This document shows, piece after piece, positions 41,928 to 49,895 of a stretch of 64,000 nt of DNA. The stretch comes from Pseudomonas bharatica CSV86 (GTDB taxonomy: Bacteria > Pseudomonadota > Gammaproteobacteria > Pseudomonadales > Pseudomonadaceae), in the NCBI RefSeq assembly GCF_000319305.2, contig NZ_AMWJ02000007.1, positions 137,001 to 201,000 on the forward strand. The letters are read 5' to 3'. A program made the translations under genes and the position numbers. The notes beneath the pieces are model-generated. The model had not been told where the DNA came from and searched no databases. It worked only from the letters and a program-made list of their open reading frames with translations. Every line of letters starts with the position of its first letter. Position 1 is the stretch's first letter.

Positions 41928-42824
41928 TTAACCCTTCAACGCCAAAATGCGTCTGGCACCGTTAAGTACAATGCCCCCCGCGATGGTGCCGATAATCAGA
42001 TCCGGATAATTGGAACCGGTCCACGCGACCAGGGCGCCGGCGGTGATGACCCCCAGGTTGATCACCACGTCGTTGGCCGAGAATATCCAGCTTGCCTTCA
42101 TGTGCGCCCCGCCTTCCCGATGTTTGGATATGAGCAGCAGACAACTGGTATTGGCAATCAATGCGACGAATGCGATAGCCATCATCACCAGCGATTCAGG
42201 CTCACTACCGAATACAAAGCGTCTCACCACCTCTACGAGCACGCCCACAGCCAAGATCAGTTGCAGTACACCAGCAAGATGCGCGGCACGTACCTGCATT
42301 TTCACGCTATGTCCAACCGCATAAAGGGCAAGCCCGTACACCGCCGCATCGGCAAAATTGTCCAGGGATTCTCCAATCAGGCCGGTGGACCGGGCGATCA
42401 GACCGGCAGTCATTTCCACCACGAACAGAAGTGCATTGATGCCGAGCAACCAGCGCAGGGTCCCGGATTCTTGCTTAGCAGAAGCTGCCGAAAACTCGGC
42501 GGCCTTGATGGTCTCCGGATTTGCAGCGACGGTTTCCTGAAGCGAGGCGCCTAGCCCCAAGGTCTTCAGTTTCGAGGTGACGGGCTCGACCTCGCCGTCA
42601 TGCACGACCTTCAGCCGGCGGTTCGACAAGTCGAAGGACAGCGCCCGAATCTCCTCAAAGCCGTTCAGGGCTAGGCGAATCATTCGTTCTTCTGATGGAC
42701 AGTCCATCTTCGGCACGGCATAAACACTGACCCATCTCCCTGGCGCCTCGGAGGAGGCCTGTATATCGGTATCCGCTGCGGACGTTGCATCACCGCCACA
42801 GGCGCCACCACAGGATTTGCTCAT
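41928..42824 (-). CDS. CDF-family cation efflux protein
   Basis: A 298-residue cation diffusion facilitator (CzcD-like). It starts MSKSCGGACGGDATSA, with a Cys-rich metal-binding head. An HMA-like domain (AVPKMDCPSEERMIRLAL) follows, then six helices with the CDF metal-site residues in IGESLDNFADAAVYGLALYAVGH. It exports Zn, Cd or Pb-type ions from the cytoplasm. Divergent from the MerR gene, which likely controls it. An upstream frame to 42845 was not used because MSKSCGG begins the conserved head. Confidence 0.92.
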   Translation of the reverse strand: MSKSCGGACGGDATSAADTDIQASSEAPGRWVSVYAVPKMDCPSEERMIRLALNGFEEIRALSFDLSNRRLKVVHDGEVEPVTSKLKTLGLGASLQETVAANPETIKAAEFSAASAKQESGTLRWLLGINALLFVVEMTAGLIARSTGLIGESLDNFADAAVYGLALYAVGHSVKMQVRAAHLAGVLQLILAVGVLVEVVRRFVFGSEPESLVMMAIAFVALIANTSCLLLISKHREGGAHMKASWIFSANDVVINLGVITAGALVAWTGSNYPDLIIGTIAGGIVLNGARRILALKG

Positions 42825-42857
42825 GATACGACTCCACTTGAACAATGTTGTGGTACC

Positions 42858-42888
42858 ATTTAAAACTATAAAGCTACTATAAGGTCAA
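42858..42888 (-). promoter_or_regulatory. MerR-type promoter of the CDF gene
   Basis: On the minus strand TTGACC (42888-42883) and TTAAAT (42863-42858) are separated by 19 bp, longer than the usual 17. A dyad in the spacer (CTTATAGTAGCTTTATAG) is typical of promoters remodelled by MerR/CadR/ZntR proteins. Confidence 0.7.
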
Positions 42889-42919
42889 TAGAGTAAAGAA
42901 TCCGTTGGGGAGGAGGCTG

Positions 42920-43327
42920 ATGCGCATTGGTCAGTTGGCGCAGTTGGTAGGGGTCGAAACACAGACGATCCGCTTCTATGAACAGCAGGGCTTGTTGCCG
43001 CCGCCTGATCGGCAGGACAACGGTTACCGTGTCTATACCGAGAAGCATGGTGAGGGGCTGGCCTTCATCCGTCGCTGCAGAATCCTGGGCCTGTCACTGG
43101 CTGAGATTCACGAACTACAGAGCTATGAGGACGACCCTCATCAGCCTTGTACCGCCGTCAACGCCTTGCTCGATGATCACATCTCTCATGTGCGGTCGCA
43201 GATAACCGCTCTGCAAGCGCTTGAGAAACAACTCGTTTCACTGAGAGCGAGTTGCAACGATGACCGGGAAGTTGAGGCGTGTGGGGTTCTTGCTGGAATT
43301 AGCGAAGGAAACATGCACCAGCAGTAG
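42920..43327 (+). CDS. MerR-family metal regulator (CadR/PbrR-like)
   Basis: A 135-residue activator starting MRIGQLAQLVGVETQTIRFYEQQGLLPPPDR (winged helix). A dimerisation helix follows, then metal-ligand cysteines (QPCTAV, RASCND, ACGVL) in the positions used by CadR/PbrR-type sensors of Cd, Pb or Zn. A strong GGAGGAGG site precedes the ATG at 42920. It is divergent from the CDF gene and presumably activates the promoter at 42858-42888. Confidence 0.92.
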   Translation: MRIGQLAQLVGVETQTIRFYEQQGLLPPPDRQDNGYRVYTEKHGEGLAFIRRCRILGLSLAEIHELQSYEDDPHQPCTAVNALLDDHISHVRSQITALQALEKQLVSLRASCNDDREVEACGVLAGISEGNMHQQ

Positions 43328-43414
43328 GTGAAGCATCAACCAGATAATCCGATGAGATGCCGGTCTGTCTCACTCTCATGCAAAGGTAAGATCAACCATT
43401 TAATCCGCTTACCC

Positions 43415-43850
43415 TGAATTCGGCGAGGACGATGTCGATACCTATCTGATCGGCCCCGCAGTGGACCTGAATATCCCCGGCTTCGACTACTTCCAGCTCA
43501 ACACCTACCTGCGCACGCCGGATGGCAAGCGTGACGGCAAGGGGGTCTGGCAGATCACCCCGGTGTGGAGCTACACCGTGCCGGTGGGCAATTCCAACGT
43601 GGTCATCGACGGTTTCATCGACTGGGTGGTGGACAACGACAAGAGCTACCACGCCAACTTCCACTTCAACCCGCAGATCAAGTACGACCTGGCCAAGGCC
43701 ATGGGCTGGGGCGAGAAGTTCTATGTCGGGGTGGAGTATGACTACTGGAGCGACAAGTACGGGATCAGCCACGACAGCTACCTGGGCAAGGAAGTGCTGG
43801 GCGGAACGAACCAGAGCGCGATCAGCCTGCTGGTGAAGGCGCACTTCTGA
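43415..43850 (+). pseudogene. Tsx-like nucleoside-specific outer-membrane channel, 3' part (split by IS)
   Basis: Begins with the right TGAATTC(G) duplication and continues the interrupted gene in frame from 43422: EDDVDTYLIGPAVDLNIPG, then beta-barrel strands with alternating hydrophobic/polar residues (TPVWSYTVPVGNSNVVIDGFIDWVV, HANFHFNPQIKYDLAK, FYVGVEYDYWSDKYG) and the terminal strand SLLVKAHF ending in Phe. It has no start codon of its own in the family frame, so it is unlikely to be made. Confidence 0.92.
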
Positions 43851-43880
43851 GGCCGGTCCGAAGAGGAGTTTTGCCCATAC

Positions 43881-43939
43881 TGGCCTCATCGCCGGCAACG
43901 CCCCCATCCTGTGGGAGCTGGCTTGCCAGCGATGAGGCC
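43881..43939. repeat. REP pair, one arm degenerate
   Basis: A decayed left arm (GCCTCATCGCCGGCAACGCC) faces an intact right arm with the core GTGGGAGCTGGCTTGCCAGC. Confidence 0.8.
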
Positions 43940-43970
43940 GGCAGGCGCAATGATGTTGCCAGGACCGGCC

Positions 43971-44000
43971 AAATCGCTGGCAAGCCAGCTCCCACAGGGG
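43971..44000. repeat. Single REP element
   Basis: One arm (AAATCGCTGGCAAGCCAGCT) 30 bp downstream of the preceding pair. Confidence 0.85.
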
Positions 44001-44015
44001 TTCAACGGTGCCTGC

Positions 44016-44468
44016 TCACAGTGGCAACGCCCGCCCCTGGATCACCTGCTTCATCACCAGCGTCGAACTCAAGCGCTGCACATTCGGCAAGCGTGCCAGA
44101 TGCTCGTCGTAGAGCTGCTGGAATGCCGGCAGATCGCGGGTGACGATGCGCAGCATGTAGTCCGGGTCGCCGAACAGACGCTGGGCTTCAAGGATCTGCG
44201 GAATCTCCGGCAGGGCCGCCTCGAAGGCGTGCACCGCCTGCTGGTGCCCTTCACGCAAGGTCACGAAAACGATCGCGGCGAAATTGAGCCCCAGCTCGGT
44301 CGGCGACAGATACGCGCGATACCCCTGGATCACCCCCGACTCCTCCATCGCCCGCACCCGTCGATGACAGGGTGAAAGGCTGAGGCCGACCCGCTCGGCC
44401 AGTTCGGTCAGGGATTGCCGGCCATCCCGTTGCAGCTCGGCAAGAATTTTTCGATCAATACGGTCCAT
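44016..44468 (-). CDS. Lrp/AsnC-family regulator
   Basis: A 150-residue feast/famine regulator starting MDRIDRKILAELQRDGRQSLTELAERVGLSLSPCHRRVRAMEESGVI (HTH). A RAM effector domain follows (GDPDYMLRIVTRDLPAFQQLYDEHLARLPNVQRLSSTLVMKQV). It is divergent from a LysE exporter and very likely controls it in response to an amino acid. The start at 44468 matches the family N-terminus; a long upstream frame was rejected. Confidence 0.92.
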   Translation of the reverse strand: MDRIDRKILAELQRDGRQSLTELAERVGLSLSPCHRRVRAMEESGVIQGYRAYLSPTELGLNFAAIVFVTLREGHQQAVHAFEAALPEIPQILEAQRLFGDPDYMLRIVTRDLPAFQQLYDEHLARLPNVQRLSSTLVMKQVIQGRALPL

Positions 44469-44539
44469 CAGGAAGGATCTTCCACGTTCAGGGCGAACCC
44501 GGAGGATATACGAAAGATAATTCCCGCAGCGCTTGCGTA

Positions 44540-44558
44540 GTCTTCTGAAGACATCTTC
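44540..44558. promoter_or_regulatory. Candidate Lrp operator between regulator and LysE gene
   Basis: Two overlapping palindromes, GTCTTCTGAAGAC (44540-44552) and GAAGACATCTTC (44547-44558), lie in the 114-bp divergent region, 25-43 bp upstream of the exporter start. Confidence 0.55.
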
Positions 44559-44582
44559 AGCGCAAATCCCGGGGAGTTTCCG

Positions 44583-45197
44583 ATGACTGTCAGTGTCCTG
44601 GCCGCCTTTTGGGCGGTGTCGTTTCTGTTCGTGATTACCCCGGGCGTGGACTGGGCCTACGTCATCTCCGCCGGAATCCGCGGACGCTGGGTAATACCGG
44701 CGGTGGCGGGATTGTTGGCGGGGCATCTGCTGGCGACGCTGATCGTCGCGGCGGGAGCAGGAGCGCTATTGGCCAGCAACCCGGCGGCACTGTCGGTGAT
44801 GACCCTGGTCGGCGCCGCGTACTTGCTGTGGATGGGCGTGAACATGCTATGGAAGCCTTCGACGCCCTCGGCCGGCGAGGACAAGGCGGAGTCATGGTCG
44901 CGCTGGGTGTTGCGCGGGTTCTGCGTCAGCGGGCTGAACCCCAAGGTGTTCCTGCTGTTCCTGGCGCTGCTGCCGCAGTTCACCGATCCGCTGTCCAGTT
45001 GGCCGGTGCCGGGCCAGATCCTTGCCCTTGGCCTGCTGCATCTGGTGAGCTGCGGGATCATCTACCTGCTGGTCGGCTACAGCGCTCGCAGCGTGTTGCA
45101 GGCCCGGCCGGCGGCGGCACTCAATGTCAGCCGCCTGTCCGGGCTGGCGATGATTGCCATCGCCGCCGTGCTGTTCGGCGAGCGGCTGCTCGCCTGA
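44583..45197 (+). CDS. LysE/RhtB-family amino-acid exporter
   Basis: A 204-residue inner-membrane exporter with six helices. The N-terminus (VSFLFVITPGVDWAYVISAGIRGRW) contains the family's Pro-Gly segment; also GLLAGHLLATLIVAAGAGALL and FLLFLALLPQFTDP. Divergent Lrp-type regulator suggests amino-acid-inducible export. Substrate unknown. Confidence 0.92.
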   Translation: MTVSVLAAFWAVSFLFVITPGVDWAYVISAGIRGRWVIPAVAGLLAGHLLATLIVAAGAGALLASNPAALSVMTLVGAAYLLWMGVNMLWKPSTPSAGEDKAESWSRWVLRGFCVSGLNPKVFLLFLALLPQFTDPLSSWPVPGQILALGLLHLVSCGIIYLLVGYSARSVLQARPAAALNVSRLSGLAMIAIAAVLFGERLLA

Positions 45198-45202
45198 CGC
45201 GC

Positions 45203-45415
45203 TCAACCTTCCTTGGAAAGGGGTACGCCGGGTCGCGACTTGGGCCCGCTCAGTCCCCAGGCGATCAGGCCGATCACCGGCACAAAGACCACGAAGACGA
45301 TCCACATCATCTTGTTCTCGGCCCGCGCCGGGCTGCCGATGATGCGTTTGATGGCCCAGACCTCGAGCACCGCCAGCAACACCGCGAGGGTGATCCACAA
45401 ATGTCCGTGTTCCAT
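45203..45415 (-). CDS. Small PLDc_N-domain membrane protein
   Basis: A 70-residue protein: MEHGHLWITLAVLLAVLEVWAIKRIIGSPARAENKMMWIVFVVFVPVIGLIAWGLSGPKSRP. Two helices flank a short basic loop; this is the N-terminal domain of cardiolipin synthase-like proteins on its own (PLDc_N family). Function unknown. Its 3' end is 5 bp from the LysE gene end (convergent). Confidence 0.82.
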   Translation of the reverse strand: MEHGHLWITLAVLLAVLEVWAIKRIIGSPARAENKMMWIVFVVFVPVIGLIAWGLSGPKSRPGVPLSKEG

Positions 45416-45483
45416 AGGCTGTCTCCCGTTTGGCTGTTTGCATTGGGCACGGCAGACGCCTCGGGGTTCATTCGGATTGAGGA

Positions 45484-46491
45484 TCAGAAGCTCAGGCAGA
45501 TCTTGCCGAAGTGCCGGTTGCTTTCCTGGTAACGGAACGCCTCGACGATCTGCTCCAGCTCGAACGCCTTGTCGATCACCGGGCGCAGGCCATTGGCATC
45601 GATCGCCCGGATCATCGCCTGCTGCTGCGCACGGCTGCCCACCAGCACGCCCTGCAAGCGGATCTGCCGGACCAGCGCCTGCACCAGCGGCAACTGCCCG
45701 GCGACACCGGTCAGGATGCCGATCAGCGAAACATGCCCGCCAATCCGCGCGGCGATCATGGATTGCTCCAGGGTCGCCGGGCCGCCCACTTCGATCACAT
45801 GGTCCACGCCGCGGTTATCGGTCAGGGCGCGCACCTTCTCGCCCCAGTTCGGCGTGCTGCGGTAGTTGATCACCTCATCGGCGCCGAGGGTCTTCAGACG
45901 CTCCAGCTTCTCGTCGCTGGACGACGTGGCGATCACCGTGGCGCCCGCCGCCTTGGCGAACTGCAGGGCGAAGATCGAGACGCCGCCGGTACCTTGCACC
46001 AGCACGGTATCGCCTGGCTTGAGCGAATCATCGGCCATCAGCGCACGCCAGGCGGTAAGGCCGGCAGTGGTCAGCGTCGAAGCCTCGGCATGGCTATAGC
46101 CCTTGGGTGCGCGGGTGAAGGACGTGGCACGGGCGGTCATAAGCTCACGCGCGTAGCCATCGATACCGTCGCCCGGCACCGTGGCGAAGCCTTCCACCAG
46201 CGGCTCGCCATCGAGCCAGTCAGGGAAGAAGGTGCTGACCACCGAATCGCCCACGGCGAACTCGCTGACCCCCTCGCCCACCGCGATCACCTCGCCGGCG
46301 CCGTCGGCCATGGGAATGCGCGGTGCGCTCGGGCCCCACATGCCGCTGACCACGGCGAAATCGTGATAGTTGAGGGAGTTGGCGTGCAGGCGCACGGTGA
46401 TCTCGCCGGCGGCCGGAGCTGCGGCGTCCGCGCTGCCCAGGCCGACCTTGTCGTAGCCGCCGCCGGGTTGAACGTAAATGGCTTTGCTCAT
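45484..46491 (-). CDS. Zinc-type/quinone-reductase-like alcohol dehydrogenase
   Basis: A 335-residue MDR-superfamily oxidoreductase. The N-terminal GroES-like fold includes NSLNYHDFAVVSG and PMADGAGEVIAVGEGVSEFAVGDSVV. The Rossmann part has VQGTGGVSIFALQFAKAAGATVIATSSSDEKLERLKTLGADEVINYRSTPNWGEKV. The usual catalytic-zinc ligand Cys/His set is not obvious at the N-terminus, which fits zinc-independent NADPH quinone/alkenal reductases; so alcohol dehydrogenase is only the family label. Confidence 0.85.
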   Translation of the reverse strand: MSKAIYVQPGGGYDKVGLGSADAAAPAAGEITVRLHANSLNYHDFAVVSGMWGPSAPRIPMADGAGEVIAVGEGVSEFAVGDSVVSTFFPDWLDGEPLVEGFATVPGDGIDGYARELMTARATSFTRAPKGYSHAEASTLTTAGLTAWRALMADDSLKPGDTVLVQGTGGVSIFALQFAKAAGATVIATSSSDEKLERLKTLGADEVINYRSTPNWGEKVRALTDNRGVDHVIEVGGPATLEQSMIAARIGGHVSLIGILTGVAGQLPLVQALVRQIRLQGVLVGSRAQQQAMIRAIDANGLRPVIDKAFELEQIVEAFRYQESNRHFGKICLSF

Positions 46492-46530
46492 GGGGTTCTC
46501 CTGGGAGTAGGTGGTGGTCTCCCGGGCCCT

Positions 46531-46600
46531 ATCGCTGGCAAGCCAGCTCCCACAGGGTCGGCGGTGCACGCGGTCCTGTGGGAGCTGGCTTGCCAGCGAT
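46531..46600. repeat. REP pair (BIME)
   Basis: Inverted GCTGGCAAGCCAGCTCCCACAGG arms separated by about 20 bp, between the dehydrogenase start and the HAD gene end. Confidence 0.92.
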
Positions 46601-46625
46601 GAGGCCGGAAAGACCTCGGAAAATC

Positions 46626-47219
46626 TCAGTGTCCGAGCAGGACCCGCAACGCCCGGCAATCCGCCGCATGCCAGTCCGCCAGTTCCGGCCAGGGATTGTC
46701 CGGCAGGTTCACCAGCACCGTGCGTGTACCCGCCGCGCGGCCACAGTCCAGATCGAAACGATAGTCGCCGACCATCACCATGTCAGCCGGCTGCACCGCC
46801 CAGGCCTCGGCCAGTTTCAGCAGGCCGCCCGGATGCGGCTTGGGCGGCGCTTCATCACGCCCCAGCACGCTGTCCACCGGGAAGCAGTCCGCCACGCCGA
46901 TGGCTTCCAGCGTCACATGGGCCAGTTCTCGCGCATTGCGGGTCAGGATGCCCAGTTGATAGCCACGCCCGGCCAGTTCCCGCACCAGTTCCACCGCACC
47001 TTCCGCGGGTTTCGAGGCAATCGCCAGGTCGCGCTCGTGCTCCAGCAGCCAGGCATGCTTGGCCTGCGCTTCTTCGGCAGGCAAGGCGGCAAGGTGGGTG
47101 AGGATGTCGTCCTCCGGCGGAATGCCCAGCGCTTGGCGAATCGCGGCGAAGTCATGCACGGCCACGGTCAGGGTGCCGTCCATGTCGAACACCCAGTGGC
47201 GAATGTCCTTGAGGCTCAT
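46626..47219 (-). CDS. HAD-superfamily phosphatase
   Basis: A 197-residue HAD hydrolase with motif I VFDMDGTLT (nucleophile Asp and acid Asp), motif II LTRNA, motif III Lys in PPKPHPGGLL, and motif IV MVGDYRFDLDCGRAAG. Members of this group remove phosphate from small metabolites (phosphoglycolate-type or nucleotide-type). Its ATG overlaps the tesB stop codon (ATGA), so the two are co-translated. Confidence 0.92.
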   Translation of the reverse strand: MSLKDIRHWVFDMDGTLTVAVHDFAAIRQALGIPPEDDILTHLAALPAEEAQAKHAWLLEHERDLAIASKPAEGAVELVRELAGRGYQLGILTRNARELAHVTLEAIGVADCFPVDSVLGRDEAPPKPHPGGLLKLAEAWAVQPADMVMVGDYRFDLDCGRAAGTRTVLVNLPDNPWPELADWHAADCRALRVLLGH

Positions 47220-48085
47220 GCCCAGTCCTTGCGGTGACGGATCAGCCCTTCCTGGCAGGACGAGGCTACCAACTGCCCGGCGCGATTGAAGATGCTGCCC
47301 CGGGAGAAACCGCGGCCATTGCCGGCCCAGGGGCTGTCCATCGCATACAGCAGCCACTCGTCCGCGCGCAGGTTGCCGTGGAACCACAGGGCGTGGTCGA
47401 GGCTGGCGATCTGCATGTCCTTGTGCCACACCGACTTGCCATGGGGCATCAGCGAAGTGGTCAACAGGCCGAAATCGGAGGCGTAGGCCAGCATGTACTT
47501 ATGCAACGCCTGGGAGTCCGGCAGGGTGCCGTCGGCGCGGAACCAGGCGTACTTCACCGGGTCGCCGGGCTTGGGATTGAACGGGTCCTTCTCGGTGACC
47601 GGACGCACCTCGATGGGCTTGGCACACAACAGCTTGTCGCGGATGTGTTCCGGCAGCCGGTCGGCCACGGAGCGCGCCAGCTCGACTTCCGACGGCAGGT
47701 TTTCCGGGCCCACCACCTCGGGCATCTGGCCCTGATGCGCAAAGCCTTCCTCGTCGTACTGGAACGAGGCGCTGCAAGTGAAGATCGGATGGCCCTTCTG
47801 AATCGCAGTGACGCGCCGGGTGCTGAAGCTGCCGCCGTCACGCACGCGGTCTACCGAGTAGACCACCGGCATGCTGGCATCCCCCGGACGCAGGAAGTAG
47901 CCATGCAGGGAATGCACGTGGCGCGCTTCCTCGACCGTCTGGCTCGCCGCCGAAAGCGACTGGCCGAGTACCTGGCCGCCATAGAGCTGGCGGAAGCCCA
48001 GGTCCTGGCTACGACCGCGGAAGAGGTTTTCCTCGATCGCTTCCAGACTCAACAGATCGACCAGATCGTCCAACACATGGCTCAT
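47216..48085 (-). CDS. tesB: Acyl-CoA thioesterase II
   Basis: A 289-residue double-hotdog thioesterase that hydrolyses medium- and long-chain acyl-CoAs. Seen: RSQDLGFRQLYGGQVLGQSLSAA, HSLHGYFLRPGDASMPVVY, VTAIQKGHPIFTCSASFQ, and the C-terminal hotdog with SLDHALWFHGNLRADEWLLYAMDSPWAGNGRGFSRG, matching TesB including the conserved catalytic-triad region. The start at 48085 follows a good ribosome site. Confidence 0.96.
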   Translation of the reverse strand: MSHVLDDLVDLLSLEAIEENLFRGRSQDLGFRQLYGGQVLGQSLSAASQTVEEARHVHSLHGYFLRPGDASMPVVYSVDRVRDGGSFSTRRVTAIQKGHPIFTCSASFQYDEEGFAHQGQMPEVVGPENLPSEVELARSVADRLPEHIRDKLLCAKPIEVRPVTEKDPFNPKPGDPVKYAWFRADGTLPDSQALHKYMLAYASDFGLLTTSLMPHGKSVWHKDMQIASLDHALWFHGNLRADEWLLYAMDSPWAGNGRGFSRGSIFNRAGQLVASSCQEGLIRHRKDWA

Positions 48086-48150
48086 TCGAGATTCTCCAAA
48101 GCAAGGCCCAGGCGGCAAATGATACAGGGTTTGTCCAAATATTCGCGGGT

Positions 48151-48720
48151 TCAGCCGCGCAAGGTGGCCTGCCATTGGGCCCGGTCGATGCGGTACAGCA
48201 CGTGGGGCCGCAGCGGGTGGCCGGGTTCGAGTTTCGGGTGCTCGAAGTCGCCGGCGGGGTCAGCCTGCATGCCGATGGCCTGCATGACCTTCTGCGAAGC
48301 GAGGTTCTCGCGGGTGGTGAACGACACCACTTCCTCCAGGCCGAGCTGGGCGAAGGCGCAGCGCAGGCAGGTCCAGGCCGCCTCGCTGGCGAAGCCCAGG
48401 CCCCAATGGCGACGGGCCAGGCGCCAGCTGATCTCCACAGCCGGGGTGAAAGCGGCGTCGAAGCCAACGTTGAGCAGGCCGGTCATGCCGATGAAGGCCC
48501 CGGTGTCCTTGCGCTCCAGCGCCCACAAGCCATAGCCGTACTCGGCGAAATGACCGCGGATCCTGCCGATCAGCGCGGCACTTTCCAGCCGGCTCAGGGG
48601 TGCGGGGAAATAGCGCATCACCTGCGGGTCGGCGCACAGCGCAGCGAATTCCTTGAGGTCGTCGTCCTGCCATTGGCGCAGCACCAGGCGCGCGCTTTCC
48701 AGCTCGAGAATCTGCGTCAT
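48151..48720 (-). CDS. GNAT-family N-acetyltransferase (RimJ/RimL type)
   Basis: A 189-residue acetyltransferase: LESARLVLRQWQDDDLKEFAALCADPQVMRYF at the N-terminus, GLLNVGFDAAFTPAVEISWRLARRHWGLGFASEA (acetyl-CoA pyrophosphate loop region) and FTTRENLASQKVMQAIGM. Resembles the ribosomal-protein/other-amine acetyltransferases of the RimJ group; substrate unknown. Divergent from the deacetylase gene. Confidence 0.9.
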   Translation of the reverse strand: MTQILELESARLVLRQWQDDDLKEFAALCADPQVMRYFPAPLSRLESAALIGRIRGHFAEYGYGLWALERKDTGAFIGMTGLLNVGFDAAFTPAVEISWRLARRHWGLGFASEAAWTCLRCAFAQLGLEEVVSFTTRENLASQKVMQAIGMQADPAGDFEHPKLEPGHPLRPHVLYRIDRAQWQATLRG

Positions 48721-48829
48721 CGATGGCTCCAGGGTCCATGGCCTCGCAGTCTACAGCGTAGGCAGGCAATGCTGGCTACGCCCGGCCCTCATCGGGCAAG
48801 ATCACCCGGTACCCATCGCCGGACCCGCC

Positions 48830-49744
48830 ATGCGCCTGCCTCTTGTTTACCACGATGACTACAGTCCGGAATTCCCCGCCGGGCACCGCTTCCCGATGGA
48901 CAAGTTCCGCCTGCTGCACGACCACCTGATCGCCAGCGGCCTGACGACCGACGCGGAGCTGCATCGCCCGGACATCTGTCCCAACGACATCCTCGCCCTG
49001 GCCCATGATCGCGCCTATATCGAGCGCTACATGAACGGCGAACTGTCCCGCGAGGACCAGCGTCGCCTTGGCCTGCCCTGGAGCGAGGCGCTGGCCCGGC
49101 GCACCGTGCGCGCGGTGGGCGGTTCGCTGCTGGCCGCCGAACTGGCGCTGCAGCACGGCATCGCCTGCCACCTGGCCGGCGGCACCCACCATGCCCATTA
49201 CGATCATCCGGCAGGCTTCTGCATCTTCAACGACCTGGCGGTGATCAGCCATTACCTGCTGGAAGCCGGAAGGGTGCACCGCGTGCTGATCTTCGATTGC
49301 GACGTGCACCAGGGCGACGGCACGGCGCGGATCCTCGAACACACCGCGGACGCGATCACCGTATCCCTGCACTGCGAACAGAACTTCCCGGTCCGCAAGG
49401 CCCGCAGCGACTGGGATATCCCACTGCACCGGGGCATGGGCGATAGCGAATACCTGAAGATCGTCGACGACGCCCTGAACTACCTGCTGCCGCTGTACCA
49501 GCCAGACCTGGTGCTGTACGACGCCGGGGTCGATGTGCACAAGGACGACGCCCTCGGCTATTTGCAACTGACCGATGCCGGCGTCGCCGCCCGTGATACT
49601 TGCGTACTGCGCCACTGCCTGGGCCGGGATATCCCGGTGGTCGGGGTGATCGGCGGCGGCTACAGCAAGGACCGCGAGGCCCTGGCCCGACGCCACGGCA
49701 TCCTCCATCACAGCGCGCAACGGGTGCTGGATTACCCACAATGA
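48830..49744 (+). CDS. Histone-deacetylase/AcuC-like family hydrolase
   Basis: A 304-residue zinc-dependent deacetylase or amidohydrolase of the HDAC fold: HDDYSPEFPAGHRFPMDKFR, GGTHHAHYDHPAGFCIFNDLAV (His pair and Asn), IFDCDVHQGDGTARIL (zinc Asp/His), VLYDAGVDVHKDDALGYLQL and GVIGGGYSKD. All zinc ligands are present. Possible substrates include acetylated lysine on acetyl-CoA synthetase (AcuC-like) or acetylpolyamines. The start at 48830 was chosen because the preceding in-frame region lacks similarity. Confidence 0.88.
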   Translation: MRLPLVYHDDYSPEFPAGHRFPMDKFRLLHDHLIASGLTTDAELHRPDICPNDILALAHDRAYIERYMNGELSREDQRRLGLPWSEALARRTVRAVGGSLLAAELALQHGIACHLAGGTHHAHYDHPAGFCIFNDLAVISHYLLEAGRVHRVLIFDCDVHQGDGTARILEHTADAITVSLHCEQNFPVRKARSDWDIPLHRGMGDSEYLKIVDDALNYLLPLYQPDLVLYDAGVDVHKDDALGYLQLTDAGVAARDTCVLRHCLGRDIPVVGVIGGGYSKDREALARRHGILHHSAQRVLDYPQ

Positions 49745-49779
49745 CTGTGGAACCGCTTGTGGATAACCTGCGGGAAAGC

Positions 49780-49812
49780 CGTGCAGCCCCCGTGAAACCG
49801 GGGCTGCACGGC
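49780..49812 (+). terminator. Terminator after the deacetylase gene
   Basis: CGTGCAGCCCC / GGGGCTGCACG stem, then CGCTTGATCGTTTTTT. Confidence 0.7.
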
Positions 49813-49895
49813 GCTTGATCGTTTTTTGTACAGTGCCCTGCCCGCCTCGCCTCGGGTAGAATGCGCGGCCTACTTATCCCCAGCCTGCCGCCACC

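Larger units (their letters stand above)
40043..43414. mobile_element. ISPpu12-like ISL3 element
   Basis: A 3372-bp element with 24-bp inverted repeats matching at 21 of 24 positions (GGGTATACGG... and ...CCGCTTACCC), flanked by duplicated TGAATTC(G). It carries tnpA, lspA, a CDF cation transporter and a MerR regulator. That gene order and size are those I know for ISPpu12, first described on the TOL plasmid of P. putida. It interrupts the Tsx-like channel gene. All four genes appear intact. Confidence 0.95.
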
